This document shows positions 45,781 through 54,452 of a stretch of DNA of 64,000 bases, piece by piece (position 1 is the stretch's first letter; the number at the start of each line of letters is the position of its first letter). Origin of the DNA: an uncultured Pelagibacteraceae bacterium (GTDB taxonomy: Bacteria; Pseudomonadota; Alphaproteobacteria; Pelagibacterales; Pelagibacteraceae); NCBI GenBank assembly GCA_902611265.1, contig CACLYY010000001.1, positions 124,001 through 188,000 of the forward strand, in the 5' to 3' direction. A program made the position numbers and the translations under genes. A model generated the notes under the pieces. That model had not been told where the DNA came from, did no database searches, and saw nothing but the letters and a program-made list of their open reading frames with translations.

Positions 45781-46710
45781 TCAATTAAATTCTATTAATG
45801 CATCAACATGCCGTTTAGTACTGCTTTGTAGTGCTCTTAAATCGTAGCCTCCTTCAAGAATTGAAACTACTCCTCCTTTACAAAAAGACTTTGAACACTC
45901 TAATGTTCTTTGAGTAATTTTGTAAAAATCTTCTGAACTCAGCATAAGTTGAGCTAAAGGATCATCAATATGCGCATCAAAACCCGCAGAAAACAATAGA
46001 AATTCTGGTTTGAATGTCTTTAATTTATTTAAAACGATTTCGTAGGCATTTAAATATTCTTCTGAGGTTGTCCCAGCTTTTAATGGAATATTTAAAACAT
46101 TATCAAAATTTCCCTTTTCTTTTTCTGACCCTGAACCTGGATAGTATGGATATTGGTGAGTTGAAATATATAAAACTTTTTCGTTATCGTAGAAAATATC
46201 TTGTGTTCCATTACCATGGTGAACATCGAAATCAATTATAGCAATTTTATTATATTTATATTTTTCAATTAAATAATTTGCACCAACAGCTACATTATTG
46301 TAAATACAAAATCCCATAGCTTTATCTTTTTCAGCATGATGACCAGGTGGTCTGACAGCACAAAATGCATTATTAAATTCTTTATTTTCTACTCCATCTA
46401 TTGCTGCAATTATTGAGCCAACTGCATCTTTTGTTGCATCTTTACTTCCAGGAGAAATGATTGTATCTCCGTCTAGAAATACTAAACCTTTTTTAGGAAA
46501 TGACTTTTCTACTTGATTAACATAATCCTCAGAATGAGTTTTATTAATAAGAGATAAATTAAATTTTGATGGTTTTTTCCATATAAGATTTTTGTCATCT
46601 ATTCTTTTAAAATTCTCAATTACCGCAGTAACCCTATCAATTTTCTCTGGATGACCATTTCCAGTGTTATGATTTTTATAGGTATCTGATATTATAAGGC
46701 CAGTCTTCAC
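45781..46710 (-). CDS. Histone-deacetylase-fold amidohydrolase
   Basis: Zinc hydrolase of the arginase/deacetylase fold, 309 aa. The active-site pairs are clear: RPPGHHAEK with His124 and His125, the zinc ligands Asp162 and His164 (DFDVHHGNGTQ) and Asp245 (SAGFDAH), and the transition-state Tyr289 in LEGGYD. Bacterial members are called acetoin-utilization proteins (AcuC) or acetylpolyamine amidohydrolases, and some deacetylate protein lysine. The start overlaps dapE by 4 nt and the SET-domain gene follows, so it lies between lysine biosynthesis and a lysine methyltransferase. Substrate is not resolved. Confidence 0.9.
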   Translation of the reverse strand: MKTGLIISDTYKNHNTGNGHPEKIDRVTAVIENFKRIDDKNLIWKKPSKFNLSLINKTHSEDYVNQVEKSFPKKGLVFLDGDTIISPGSKDATKDAVGSIIAAIDGVENKEFNNAFCAVRPPGHHAEKDKAMGFCIYNNVAVGANYLIEKYKYNKIAIIDFDVHHGNGTQDIFYDNEKVLYISTHQYPYYPGSGSEKEKGNFDNVLNIPLKAGTTSEEYLNAYEIVLNKLKTFKPEFLLFSAGFDAHIDDPLAQLMLSSEDFYKITQRTLECSKSFCKGGVVSILEGGYDLRALQSSTKRHVDALIEFN

Positions 46711-47864
46711 TTAAAATAATGTTTTAGAATATTTAAATAAATTGAGTTTAATTTTTTCAAATCATTCAATGAAACTGCTTCATCAACTTTATGCATTGTT
46801 TTTCCTACTAATCCAAATTCTAAACACGGTGCAATTTTTCTTATAAATCTAGCATCTGAGGTACCCCCAGTTGTTGACAGTTTTGGTTTTATTTTGGTTA
46901 TTTCTTTTATAATTTTTTGTATCATAAAAGTTGTATGATTTGGCTTTGTGAGAAAAGCCTCTCCTGAAACAGCATAATCAATTTTATATTTAGATTTAGT
47001 TTTATTGCAGACTTTTTTCAAAATCTTTTCGATCTTATTTTTGATTGAATTTGAAGTATGCTTATTATTAAATCTTATATTAAATGTAGCATAAGCAATG
47101 CCAGGAATAACATTATCAGCCATATTATGTATATTAATCTTTGTAATTTCCAGGTTTGTAGGTTGAAAATCTTTTGTACCTTTATCAAATTTGATATTTT
47201 TAAGTTCATTTAATATTTTTACAATGGTTGTAGAGGGGTTATTTGCTCTATGAGGATAAGCTACATGCCCTTGTATACCGGTAATTGTCAATCGACCAGT
47301 CATGCTACCTCTTCGCCCAATTTTTATCATTTCTCCTAATTTATTTGGATTTGTTGGCTCTCCAACTAAGCAAAAATCTATTTTCTCTTTTCTCTTTTTT
47401 AAGTAATCAACAACTTTTTTAGTTCCATTAATCGCAACACCTTCCTCGTCTCCCGTAATCAAAAGACTTACAGATCCATTAAACCCTCTATTTTTTTGAG
47501 TAAAAATACTAACAGCAGACACAAATGCAGCAATTGAGCTTTTCATATCATTTGCTCCTCTACCAATTAAATGACCTTTCTTAATTGATGGTTTAAATGG
47601 GTTTACCGTCCAATCATTTAAATTTCCAGCAGGGACAACATCTAGATGTCCTGCATAACAAAAATTAGGACCTTTATTTCCCAATCTTGCATATAGGTTT
47701 TTAACTGGTTCACTTCCTTTTTCTTTAAACTCAAGAATTTTAGTTTTAAACCCAAGTTTTTTTAGCTTCCTTTCCAGAAATTTCATAACTCCTGCATCTT
47801 TAGGAGTTACAGTTGGAAATCTAATTAGCTCCTTTGCTAATTGTAATTCATTTATAATTGTCAT
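46707..47864 (-). CDS. dapE: Succinyl-diaminopimelate desuccinylase
   Basis: M20-family zinc hydrolase of 385 aa in the lysine and diaminopimelate pathway. Metal-ligand motifs are FCYAGHLDVVPAG (His), GRGANDMKSSIAAF (Asp), and ITGDEEG (two Glu). GEPTNPNKLG and a dimerisation domain with GIQGHVAYPHRA are present; TGGTSDARF is a DapE signature near the C-terminus. It is preceded by dapD, the previous pathway-linked gene, 5 nt away. DAP also feeds peptidoglycan. The 3' end overlaps the HDAC-fold gene. Confidence 0.96.
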   Translation of the reverse strand: MTIINELQLAKELIRFPTVTPKDAGVMKFLERKLKKLGFKTKILEFKEKGSEPVKNLYARLGNKGPNFCYAGHLDVVPAGNLNDWTVNPFKPSIKKGHLIGRGANDMKSSIAAFVSAVSIFTQKNRGFNGSVSLLITGDEEGVAINGTKKVVDYLKKRKEKIDFCLVGEPTNPNKLGEMIKIGRRGSMTGRLTITGIQGHVAYPHRANNPSTTIVKILNELKNIKFDKGTKDFQPTNLEITKINIHNMADNVIPGIAYATFNIRFNNKHTSNSIKNKIEKILKKVCNKTKSKYKIDYAVSGEAFLTKPNHTTFMIQKIIKEITKIKPKLSTTGGTSDARFIRKIAPCLEFGLVGKTMHKVDEAVSLNDLKKLNSIYLNILKHYFK

Positions 47865-47869
47865 TTAAA

Positions 47870-48697
47870 TTATTCTCTCAAGAGATCGTTAATAGAAGTT
47901 TTTGATCTGGTTTTCTCATCAACTTGTTTGATTATTACTGCACAATACAGAGAGGGCGCAGATGAATTATTTTTATCTGGAAGTGAACCTGGAACCACAA
48001 CTGAATAAGGAGGAATTTTTCCGTAAGTAATTTCACCAGTTTTTCTATTAACAATTTTTGTAGATTGTCCAATGTACATTCCCATACTTAGAACCGATCC
48101 TTCTCCTACAATTACACCCTCTACAACTTCAGACATTGCACCCAAAAAAACATTATCTTCTATAATTGTCGGAAGTGCTTGTGCAGGTTCTAATACTCCA
48201 CCCACACCTGATCCTGCAGAGATATGACAATTTTTTCCTATTTGGCTACAGCTTCCTGCTCTTGCAAATGTATCAATCATAGTACCTTCATCAATATATG
48301 CGCCGATATTAACGTAGCATGGCATTAAAACTGCATTTTTGCCTACAAAACTTCCTTTCCTTACTGGAGAGTTAGGCACCATTCTAAAACCAGCTTTTTC
48401 ATGATCTTCTTTTGTCCATCCTGCTGTTTTACCTTTAAGTAAATGTGATTTATCATACCAACTACTGTAAGGACCATTCAAATTTTCCATAGGATACAAT
48501 CTGAAACTCAACATGATTGCTTTTTTTAAATGTTGATGAGTTACCCACTCACCATTTATTTTCTCAGCCACTCTCGATCTACCACTATCTAAATCATCGA
48601 TAACTTGATTTATTGTATCTTTAAGAGACTGTTCAGAAGACGGGTTTACTTGATCTCTATTTTCCCAAGCATCATTTATAATATTTTCTATACTCAT
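47870..48697 (-). CDS. dapD: Tetrahydrodipicolinate N-succinyltransferase
   Basis: Acyltransferase of 275 aa that succinylates tetrahydrodipicolinate in lysine biosynthesis. The N-terminal helical part ([13 protein letters not shown]) precedes the left-handed beta helix, whose hexapeptide turns are seen from [22 protein letters not shown] through [13 protein letters not shown] and [22 protein letters not shown]. The C-terminal part contains [10 protein letters not shown]. It lies 4 nt downstream of a HAD phosphatase and 5 nt upstream of dapE. Confidence 0.97.
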   Translation of the reverse strand: MSIENIINDAWENRDQVNPSSEQSLKDTINQVIDDLDSGRSRVAEKINGEWVTHQHLKKAIMLSFRLYPMENLNGPYSSWYDKSHLLKGKTAGWTKEDHEKAGFRMVPNSPVRKGSFVGKNAVLMPCYVNIGAYIDEGTMIDTFARAGSCSQIGKNCHISAGSGVGGVLEPAQALPTIIEDNVFLGAMSEVVEGVIVGEGSVLSMGMYIGQSTKIVNRKTGEITYGKIPPYSVVVPGSLPDKNNSSAPSLYCAVIIKQVDEKTRSKTSINDLLRE

Positions 48698-48701
48698 AAT
48701 T

Positions 48702-49364
48702 TTACGAGTTTTTTAATAACCTTATTTCTTTTAAAAATAAAGAGAGATTTTCTATTTTGTAGTCAATATATTCTTTGTTAGATTCCTTTTTTCCCCAATA
48801 CTCGTTATTGATTAGCCAAACTGTTGTAGCTCCTCTTTCTTTTCCAATTGACAAATTTTTTGCAATATCTTCAATATAAATCGTCTCTTTTGGATTAATA
48901 TCAAATTTCTTAACCATTAAATCGAATGCTTTAGCGGCTGGTTTTGGATGATAATCAGCATCAACAATATCAAATACGCCATCAAATAAGTCATCTATAC
49001 CTAAGTGTGTAGTAATATTTTTAACATGTTCCTTGCTTCCATTGGTAAAAACAAATTTTCTTAGATCTAATTTTTTTATTTCTTCTCTTAAAACAATGTC
49101 TTTCTCCATAAAAGATAGATCAATATCATGAACAAATTGTAAAAATTCTGTCGGGGGAATATCATGGTGTATCATTAATCCGTTCAGACTTGTATTGTAT
49201 TTGTGAAAATAATTAGTTTGTAGCTCTTTTGCTTCTTTTAAATCAATCTTTAATTTTTTTGAAATATACTGAGTCATTCTTTTGCTTACTTGGCCAAATA
49301 CTGCCTCTAGATCTTGATAAAGAACACCGTCACAATCGAATAAGATATTTTTTATATGCTTCAT
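48702..49364 (-). CDS. HAD-superfamily hydrolase, pyrimidine 5'-nucleotidase-like
   Basis: Haloacid-dehalogenase hydrolase of 220 aa. Motif I is FDCDGVLY with the nucleophile Asp9 or so, motif [13 protein letters not shown], motif [12 protein letters not shown], and motif [12 protein letters not shown]. The small cap domain of about 90 residues lies between motifs I and II. It resembles the SDT1/PHM8 pyrimidine nucleotidases that are often linked to dapD in alphaproteobacteria, from what I recall of the family. It overlaps argB by 4 nt and may act on a phosphorylated metabolite; the substrate is unknown. Confidence 0.8.
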   Translation of the reverse strand: MKHIKNILFDCDGVLYQDLEAVFGQVSKRMTQYISKKLKIDLKEAKELQTNYFHKYNTSLNGLMIHHDIPPTEFLQFVHDIDLSFMEKDIVLREEIKKLDLRKFVFTNGSKEHVKNITTHLGIDDLFDGVFDIVDADYHPKPAAKAFDLMVKKFDINPKETIYIEDIAKNLSIGKERGATTVWLINNEYWGKKESNKEYIDYKIENLSLFLKEIRLLKNS

Positions 49365-50209
49365 TTTCTTATTAATGTTCCTGCACCTTTATCTGAAAAT
49401 AATTCGAACAAAATTGAATGTTTTTTTCTTCCATCTATGATTCCTACTCCTGTGACCCCGTTCATTACTGCATCAAGGCATGTATTTATCTTGGGTATCA
49501 TACCCTCTGTGATTGTTTCATTATTTATCATTTCTAAAATTTCTGAAGAGCTAATCTCTTCGATAAGTTTTTTTTCTTTATTTAAAACTCCTTCCACATT
49601 AGTCATTAATAATAATCTTCTACATTTTAGAGACTTTGCTATAGCTCCTGCGGCTGTATCCCCATTAATGTTATATGTTTGATTATTTTTCCCCAGACCT
49701 AAAGGAGATATAATTGGTACTGCATTTATTTTGATTATATCCTTTATTATGTCGACATTTATTTTATTTGGAATACCAACAAATCCTAGTTCCTCTGCCT
49801 CTGGAATAACTTCTATAGCATTGTTTTTCTTTGTATTTAGAGAAACTGCATTTGCACCTTTTTCGACTAAAGAATTTACAATATCCTCATTAAAGTCGAT
49901 AAGGACATTTTCAACTATGTTAATAATTTTTTCATCTGTAACTCTTAATCCTCTTATAAATTTTGATTGAATATTCGATTTATCTAACTCTCTTTTAATT
50001 CTAGGCCCGCCTCCATGAACTATAATTATAGAAAGTCCTAATTTATTTAAAATACTAATATCTGAAATAAAATTATTAAAGATGTTTCTATCAATAAAAA
50101 CATTCCCCCCATATTTAATTACAATTAACTGATCTTTATATTTATCTATGTATTTTTTAAATTCATCGATTGTAGGACCGTTTTTGGGTACAATTTTCTC
50201 TATTTCCAT
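49361..50209 (-). CDS. argB: N-acetylglutamate kinase
   Basis: Phosphorylates N-acetylglutamate, the second step of arginine biosynthesis; 282 aa. The amino acid kinase fold has VIKYGGNVF at the N-terminus, IIVHGGGPRIKRELD, GLRVTDEK, INGDTAAGAIAKSL and MTNVEGVLNKEKKLIEE. GMIPKINTCLDAVMNGV is close to the NAGK consensus near the C-terminus. The gene begins 2 nt after yidC and overlaps the HAD gene by 4 nt. Confidence 0.96.
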   Translation of the reverse strand: MEIEKIVPKNGPTIDEFKKYIDKYKDQLIVIKYGGNVFIDRNIFNNFISDISILNKLGLSIIIVHGGGPRIKRELDKSNIQSKFIRGLRVTDEKIINIVENVLIDFNEDIVNSLVEKGANAVSLNTKKNNAIEVIPEAEELGFVGIPNKINVDIIKDIIKINAVPIISPLGLGKNNQTYNINGDTAAGAIAKSLKCRRLLLMTNVEGVLNKEKKLIEEISSSEILEMINNETITEGMIPKINTCLDAVMNGVTGVGIIDGRKKHSILFELFSDKGAGTLIRK

Positions 50210-50211
50210 TT

Positions 50212-51894
50212 TTAAACGGTTTTGACAGTCGTTCTCTTAATGATGATGTACTGTTGAGCCATTGTTAATATGTTATTTATAGTCCAGTAAATGACTAGTC
50301 CAGCTGGGAAAGGAGCTAATATCACTGTTAAAAATAAAGGAAAAAACATAAATATTTTTGCTTGGACAGGATCAGGAGGTGTTGGATTTAGTTTTTGTTG
50401 CATCCACATTGAGACACCCATTAAACACGGCCAAACACCAATAAGTAAAAAAGAAGGAGGGTCCCATGGAATTAAACCAAACAAATTAAATATAGAAGTA
50501 GGATCCCTTTCACTTAAATCTTTTATCCAACCAAAAAATGGTTGATGTCTCATTTCAATAGTTACAAATAAAACCTTATAGATGGCAAAGAAAAATGGAA
50601 TTTGTATGAAAATTGGAAGGCACCCGCTGATTGGATTAACTTTCTCTCTTTTGTAAAGTGCCATCATTTCTTGCTGAAGTTTCATTTTGTCTTCTTTGTG
50701 TAACTCTTTGAGCCTTGTCATCTCTGGTTGGAGAACTTTCATTTTAGCCATTGATTTAAATGAGTAATTAGCAAGTGGAAAAAATACTAATCTAATACAA
50801 GCAGTAATCATAATAATTGCAATTCCAAAATTTCCAGCAAGATTAAAGAAATATTGAATTGCAAAAAATAAAGGTTTAACGATAAAGTAGAACCATCCCC
50901 AATCTATAGCCAAATCAAACTTGCTAATATTTTCAGTTTCAGCATAGCCATCGATAACATTTACTTCTTTTGCCGCTATTATTGCTCTGATAGAATTTGT
51001 TTTTATTTCATTAGCACCAATTTCAGTTGCATCTGTCTCTATAAAATTTGCTCTAAATTTATTTTTATAATCAAAATCAGACCTGAAACTTTTCCCATTT
51101 TCTGGAATAAGACTAGCAATCCAATATTTATCAGTAATGCCCAGCCATCCAGTATCCGCATTTATAGAGTATTTTTTTTCCTCTATATCATCATAATCCT
51201 CTTCAACTAACTGATCGTCAAAGACACCAATTAGTCCCTCATGCAAAATATAAAAATTTGTTACTTCTGGTGCAATGTTTCTTATGATTTGACCGTAAGG
51301 ATAGAAATTATAAGTTTTATCAGACTTATTTTCTATAGTTTGTTTAATGTCAAAAAGATATTGATTATCAATACTAATTTCTTTTATAAATTTGATATCC
51401 TGATTATTTTTCCAACTTAATTTTACAGACGAATTTGGTGTAAGTTTCTTATTTCCTTCAATCTCCCACAATGTTTTCGAATTTGGTAGGTCAATATTTT
51501 TATTAGTTGTTGCCCAACCAGTTTCTACATAGTATCCATTTTCAGACTGTTTAGGATTTAACAGTACAACATTATCATCTCCATTTAGAGTGTTTGTGTA
51601 ATTCTTAAAAGTTAAGTCGTCTATAGATGAACCGAGCAATGAAATTGAACCTTTAATTTTATCATTTTCGAATAAAATTCTTTCATTCTCCTCCAAAGCT
51701 TCATCTCTTGAAATCTTAATTATTTTCTCATCTTGAGCTAATGAAGGTGCATCTGATGAAGAATTTTGACTTGAAGTGTTTTTATCATTTGAGATATTTT
51801 TTTGATCCACGACAGGAGGAGCGAAAAATAAACTGTAAAGTATTATGACAGCTGCACTTAAAGATATCGCTGCAATTACATTTTTTGTATCCAT
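50212..51894 (-). CDS. yidC: Membrane protein insertase YidC
   Basis: Inserts membrane proteins and works with SecYEG; 560 aa. The N-terminal transmembrane helix (residues about 5-25) is followed by a periplasmic P1 domain of around 310 residues and then by a five-helix core beginning at WGWFYFIVKPLFFAIQYF. The core has the conserved IFIQIPFFFAIYKVLF and PAGLVIYWTINNILTMAQQ. It is preceded by yidD (3-nt gap) and rnpA, in the classical rpmH-rnpA-yidD-yidC order. Confidence 0.97.
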   Translation of the reverse strand: MDTKNVIAAISLSAAVIILYSLFFAPPVVDQKNISNDKNTSSQNSSSDAPSLAQDEKIIKISRDEALEENERILFENDKIKGSISLLGSSIDDLTFKNYTNTLNGDDNVVLLNPKQSENGYYVETGWATTNKNIDLPNSKTLWEIEGNKKLTPNSSVKLSWKNNQDIKFIKEISIDNQYLFDIKQTIENKSDKTYNFYPYGQIIRNIAPEVTNFYILHEGLIGVFDDQLVEEDYDDIEEKKYSINADTGWLGITDKYWIASLIPENGKSFRSDFDYKNKFRANFIETDATEIGANEIKTNSIRAIIAAKEVNVIDGYAETENISKFDLAIDWGWFYFIVKPLFFAIQYFFNLAGNFGIAIIMITACIRLVFFPLANYSFKSMAKMKVLQPEMTRLKELHKEDKMKLQQEMMALYKREKVNPISGCLPIFIQIPFFFAIYKVLFVTIEMRHQPFFGWIKDLSERDPTSIFNLFGLIPWDPPSFLLIGVWPCLMGVSMWMQQKLNPTPPDPVQAKIFMFFPLFLTVILAPFPAGLVIYWTINNILTMAQQYIIIKRTTVKTV

Positions 51895-51897
51895 AAA

Positions 51898-52140
51898 CTA
51901 CTTTTTCTTTTTGATAGGATCAAATCCTTCACCACCACCTAAAAATTTTACAGGGTGACAACTTAGAATTCTTTTGAATCCATTAATACTTCCTTTAAAA
52001 ATTCCGTACTCTTTTAGACTTTCTATAAAATAATCTGAACATGTAGGAAGATATCTACAGTTGTTTCCTAAAAATGGGGATATTACTATTTGATATAATT
52101 TGATAGTTTTGATCATTAAATATTTTATAAGTTTAATCAT
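51898..52140 (-). CDS. yidD: Membrane protein insertion efficiency factor YidD
   Basis: Small protein of 80 aa with the family cores LIKTIKLYQIVISP-like sequence, NCRYLPTCSDYFIESLKEYG (Cys pair) and ILSCHPVKFLGGGEGFDP. YidD is attached to the inner membrane and helps YidC-dependent insertion. It starts 4 nt before the rnpA stop and is followed 3 nt later by yidC. The C-terminal lysine run is typical. Confidence 0.95.
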   Translation of the reverse strand: MIKLIKYLMIKTIKLYQIVISPFLGNNCRYLPTCSDYFIESLKEYGIFKGSINGFKRILSCHPVKFLGGGEGFDPIKKKK

Positions 52141-52478
52141 TTAATCTTTTTAAAATCCTCAAGTGTTACTATTTTTATTTTCTCATAAGGATCATTGTTA
52201 ACAGATATTCTTGCAATTAATAAATAGCAATAATTTAGATTAATATTAATTGTTTTTAAAGCATCATTCATTATATTTCTTAATCTTCTTTTAATTCTGT
52301 TTCTAATAACAGCATTTCCTAATTTTTTTTTGGCTACAAAGCTTATATTTAATCTGCTTGTATTTTTATCTGAAAGTTTTTTAAAGAAAATTGTTAAATA
52401 CTTATTAGAAATTTTTTTTCCACCAAGAATTGATTTAAAGTCCTCATTTTTAGAAAGGCTAACAATCTTTTTTTTCAT
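52137..52478 (-). CDS. rnpA: Ribonuclease P protein component
   Basis: Protein subunit of RNase P, 113 aa, which binds the catalytic RNA and aids 5' maturation of tRNA. The signature RNRIKRRLRN lies near residue 70, and FKSILGGKKISNKYLTIFF and LNISFVAKKKLGNAVIRN are as in the family. It overlaps rpmH by 1 nt and yidD by 4 nt. The RNase P RNA gene is not seen in this window. Confidence 0.94.
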   Translation of the reverse strand: MKKKIVSLSKNEDFKSILGGKKISNKYLTIFFKKLSDKNTSRLNISFVAKKKLGNAVIRNRIKRRLRNIMNDALKTININLNYCYLLIARISVNNDPYEKIKIVTLEDFKKIK

Positions 52479-52615
52479 TAAGCGTTTGTTAATTTTTTTC
52501 TTCCTTTGGCCCTTCTTCTTTTTAATACTTTTCTTCCACCCTTAGTTTTTCTTTTAGCTCTAAAGCCAACAGCTTTTTTTCTTTTTCTATTACTAGGTTG
52601 ATATGTACGTTTCAT
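52478..52615 (-). CDS. rpmH: 50S ribosomal protein L34
   Basis: Very short gene coding for 45 aa, found by reading the strand opposite to the TVP38 gene. The protein begins [20 protein letters not shown] and ends GRKKLTNA, matching L34 throughout. Its stop overlaps the rnpA start by 1 nt (TAATG on the minus strand), the usual rpmH-rnpA coupling. It is the first gene of the minus-strand series that runs to the SET-domain gene. Confidence 0.96.
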   Translation of the reverse strand: MKRTYQPSNRKRKKAVGFRAKRKTKGGRKVLKRRRAKGRKKLTNA

Positions 52616-52646
52616 TGTTGTCAAATTAATGTTAAATTTCGGTAGT

Positions 52647-52664
52647 TATACAAATATATGTATA
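52647..52664. promoter_or_regulatory. Dyad in the divergent rpmH-TVP38 gap
   Basis: TATACA (52647-52652) and TGTATA (52659-52664) form a 6-bp dyad with a 6-nt centre in the 83-nt divergent gap. TATAAG directly after it could serve as a -10 for the plus-strand gene. The site might serve as an operator or as overlapping -10 elements for both directions. Short AT-only dyads arise by chance, so support is weak. Confidence 0.25.
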
Positions 52665-52698
52665 TAAGTACAGTGATTTTTAATAAGTTAAAAAATCA

Positions 52699-53418
52699 AT
52701 GAATAGAGAAAAAAAAATTAAAGTATTTTTAGGTTCTGCTTACATTTTGATAGTATTTGTTTTTTTATTGTTTTTTTTTAATAAATTTTCATTTCAGGAT
52801 TTTTCTAGTTATGAACTAATAAGAGAAAATAGAAATGCTTTAGAAGAAATTAAAAATGGTAATATTTTTATATCAAGTATTATTTTTTTATTAGGTACTA
52901 TATTATGGGTTCTATTGTTAGGATTTGGTTCACCTGTATTTTTAGTCGGTGGTTTTATTTTTGGAAAGTGGTTAGGAACTTTGCTTATAGTATTTGGATT
53001 ATCAATAGGTGCAACACTTTTATATGTATTTGCTAATTACTTTTTTAAAGATTTAGTTGAGAAGAAATTTTCATCACGTTTTAGTAATTTGACTGAAAAA
53101 TTTAAAAAGAATGAATTTATTTTTTTTCTAATTTATAGATTTATTGGTGGTATTCCTTTTTTTATTTCAAATATTTTACCAACAATTTTTAATGTTAAAG
53201 TTAGAAACTTTTTTTTAGGTTCAATAATTGGAATGACTCCACAATTATTTGTTGGAGCATCTCTAGGAGCTGGTTTGAATAAGATTTTAGAAGAAAATGC
53301 TGAGGTTCCAACTATTCTTGAACTAATTTTTACTCCAGATATTTATTTACCAATTCTTGGTATTATAATTTTAGTTTCAATTGGATTAATATTTAAAAAA
53401 AAAATTTACACAAAATAA
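52699..53418 (+). CDS. TVP38/TMEM64 family (VTT domain) membrane protein
   Basis: Integral membrane protein of 239 aa with about six hydrophobic segments, including re-entrant-type stretches. The VTT/SNARE-associated core is visible in LLLGFGSPVFLVGGFIFGKW and IYRFIGGIPFFISNILPTIF. FNVKVRNFFLGSIIGMTPQLF follows. Family members (DedA relatives) are thought to act in membrane lipid or lipid-carrier translocation; a specific role here is not shown. Its stop is 3 nt from the 3' end of the oppositely directed tRNA-Thr gene. Confidence 0.85.
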   Translation: MNREKKIKVFLGSAYILIVFVFLLFFFNKFSFQDFSSYELIRENRNALEEIKNGNIFISSIIFLLGTILWVLLLGFGSPVFLVGGFIFGKWLGTLLIVFGLSIGATLLYVFANYFFKDLVEKKFSSRFSNLTEKFKKNEFIFFLIYRFIGGIPFFISNILPTIFNVKVRNFFLGSIIGMTPQLFVGASLGAGLNKILEENAEVPTILELIFTPDIYLPILGIIILVSIGLIFKKKIYTK

Positions 53419-53421
53419 AAC

Positions 53422-53495
53422 TGGTGCCCTCACCCAGAATTGAACTGGAAACTCATCCTTACCATGGATGTGTTATACCATTTAACTATAAGGGC
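53422..53495 (-). tRNA. tRNA-Thr(GGT)
   Basis: Minus-strand cloverleaf of 74 nt including encoded CCA. Acceptor stem GCCCTTA pairs with TGAGGGC with one G-U, the anticodon stem CATCC/GGATG holds loop ATGGTAA (anticodon GGT, reads ACU and ACC), and the T-arm is TCCAG-TTCAATT-CTGGG. The D-arm AGTTAAATGGTATAAC resembles that of tRNA-Gly, but the anticodon identifies threonine. Its 3' end lies 3 nt from the stop of the TVP38 gene. Confidence 0.92.
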
Positions 53496-53590
53496 AATAT
53501 TTAACTCAAATTAGTGTATAAATTTAATTTTTTCAAATTATTGCCTTAATTTTTTTTTAAAATAAGTTATATCTAGCAAAGGAAAATGTT

Positions 53591-53788
53591 ATGGGAATTC
53601 ACTACACATATGGAGCTAATAAAAACGCAAAGCTCATGGAAAAAAAAGCAAAAAGAGAAAAAAAACTTGCAGAAAAAAGAGCTAAGAAGCAAATCAAAAC
53701 TGGACCAGCAAAAATAGAAGATGATAAAACAATTCCTATTGATCAAGTTATCACTCTAGATCATCTTACAAATCCTGACAAAAAATAA
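53591..53788 (+). CDS. Small basic protein, unknown function (65 aa)
   Basis: Begins MGIHYTYGANKNAKLMEKKA, continues with a run of Lys, Ala and Arg that should form one long charged helix (about residues 12-40), and ends in a more acidic tail DDKTIPIDQVITLDHL. The start is preceded by a Shine-Dalgarno-like AAAGGA 8 nt upstream. I do not recognise a named domain. It is followed after 3 nt by an even smaller gene and then dcd, so it is probably the first gene of the dcd-murA operon. RNA or ribosome association would fit its composition, but this is inference. Confidence 0.6.
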   Translation: MGIHYTYGANKNAKLMEKKAKREKKLAEKRAKKQIKTGPAKIEDDKTIPIDQVITLDHLTNPDKK

Positions 53789-53791
53789 ATT

Positions 53792-53896
53792 ATGACTTCA
53801 AAGAAAAATAATTTAAGTAAACTTGAACTTGCTTTAAGAAAAAATTTAAGAAAGAGAAAAGAATTCCAAAAAAAAACAAAGAAAAAAAATAAATAA
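53792..53896 (+). CDS. Tiny basic protein, unknown function (34 aa)
   Basis: Open frame of 34 codons, [19 protein letters not shown] followed by a Lys/Arg-rich end. It begins 3 nt after the 65-aa gene and its TAA overlaps the dcd ATG by 1 nt, the same coupling style as confirmed genes here. I believe small proteins of this composition are found near murA in other alphaproteobacteria, but this was not checked. The helical charge pattern, [18 protein letters not shown], argues against chance. Function unknown. Confidence 0.5.
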   Translation: MTSKKNNLSKLELALRKNLRKRKEFQKKTKKKNK

Positions 53897-54450
53897 TGTC
53901 AGTTCAATCTGATAAGTGGATTATTCAAATGGCCAGAGATAATGATATGATTTCTCCATTTGAAGATAAACAAGTTCGAGGTGATAAAATATCATTTGGT
54001 GTATCATCATATGGTTACGATGCAAGGGTCTCTGACGAATTTAAAATTTTCACTAATGTCAATTCTGAAATTGTAGATCCAAAAAATTTTAAATCTTCTA
54101 ATTTTATTACTAAAAACTCATCAGAATGTATAATACCACCTAATTCTTTCGTGTTAGCAAGAACAGTAGAATATTTCAAAATTCCAAAAAATGTTTTGGT
54201 AATTTGTTTAGGAAAATCTACCTATGCAAGATGTGGAATAATCGTTAATGTTACGCCTCTTGAGCCAGGATGGGAGGGTCATGTAACTTTAGAATTTTCA
54301 AACACAACCCCATTGCCAGCAAAAATTTATGCTAATGAAGGTGTTGCACAATTTGTGTTTATCAAAGGAAATGAAAATCCATTAGTTTCATATGCAGATA
54401 GAAATGGCAAATATCAGGGCCAAAAGGGAGTTACACTTCCAAAAATATAA
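53896..54450 (+). CDS. dcd: dCTP deaminase
   Basis: Enzyme of 184 aa that deaminates dCTP to dUTP for dTMP synthesis. Family blocks are [68 protein letters not shown] with the catalytic Glu of EPGWEGH, and YANEGVAQF. It starts inside the stop codon of the 34-aa gene, and murA begins 2 nt after its stop. Length is typical for the monofunctional form. Confidence 0.96.
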   Translation: MSVQSDKWIIQMARDNDMISPFEDKQVRGDKISFGVSSYGYDARVSDEFKIFTNVNSEIVDPKNFKSSNFITKNSSECIIPPNSFVLARTVEYFKIPKNVLVICLGKSTYARCGIIVNVTPLEPGWEGHVTLEFSNTTPLPAKIYANEGVAQFVFIKGNENPLVSYADRNGKYQGQKGVTLPKI

Positions 54451-54452
54451 TA

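Noticed and set aside
50291-50545. Plus-strand open frame antisense to yidC
   Set aside because: It lies opposite conserved YidC transmembrane segments and has no independent support.
52478-52700. Replication origin near rpmH-rnpA, as in many bacteria
   Set aside because: No dnaA gene and no cluster of DnaA boxes (TTATCCACA type) is seen; a single TATCCACA lies inside aroB.
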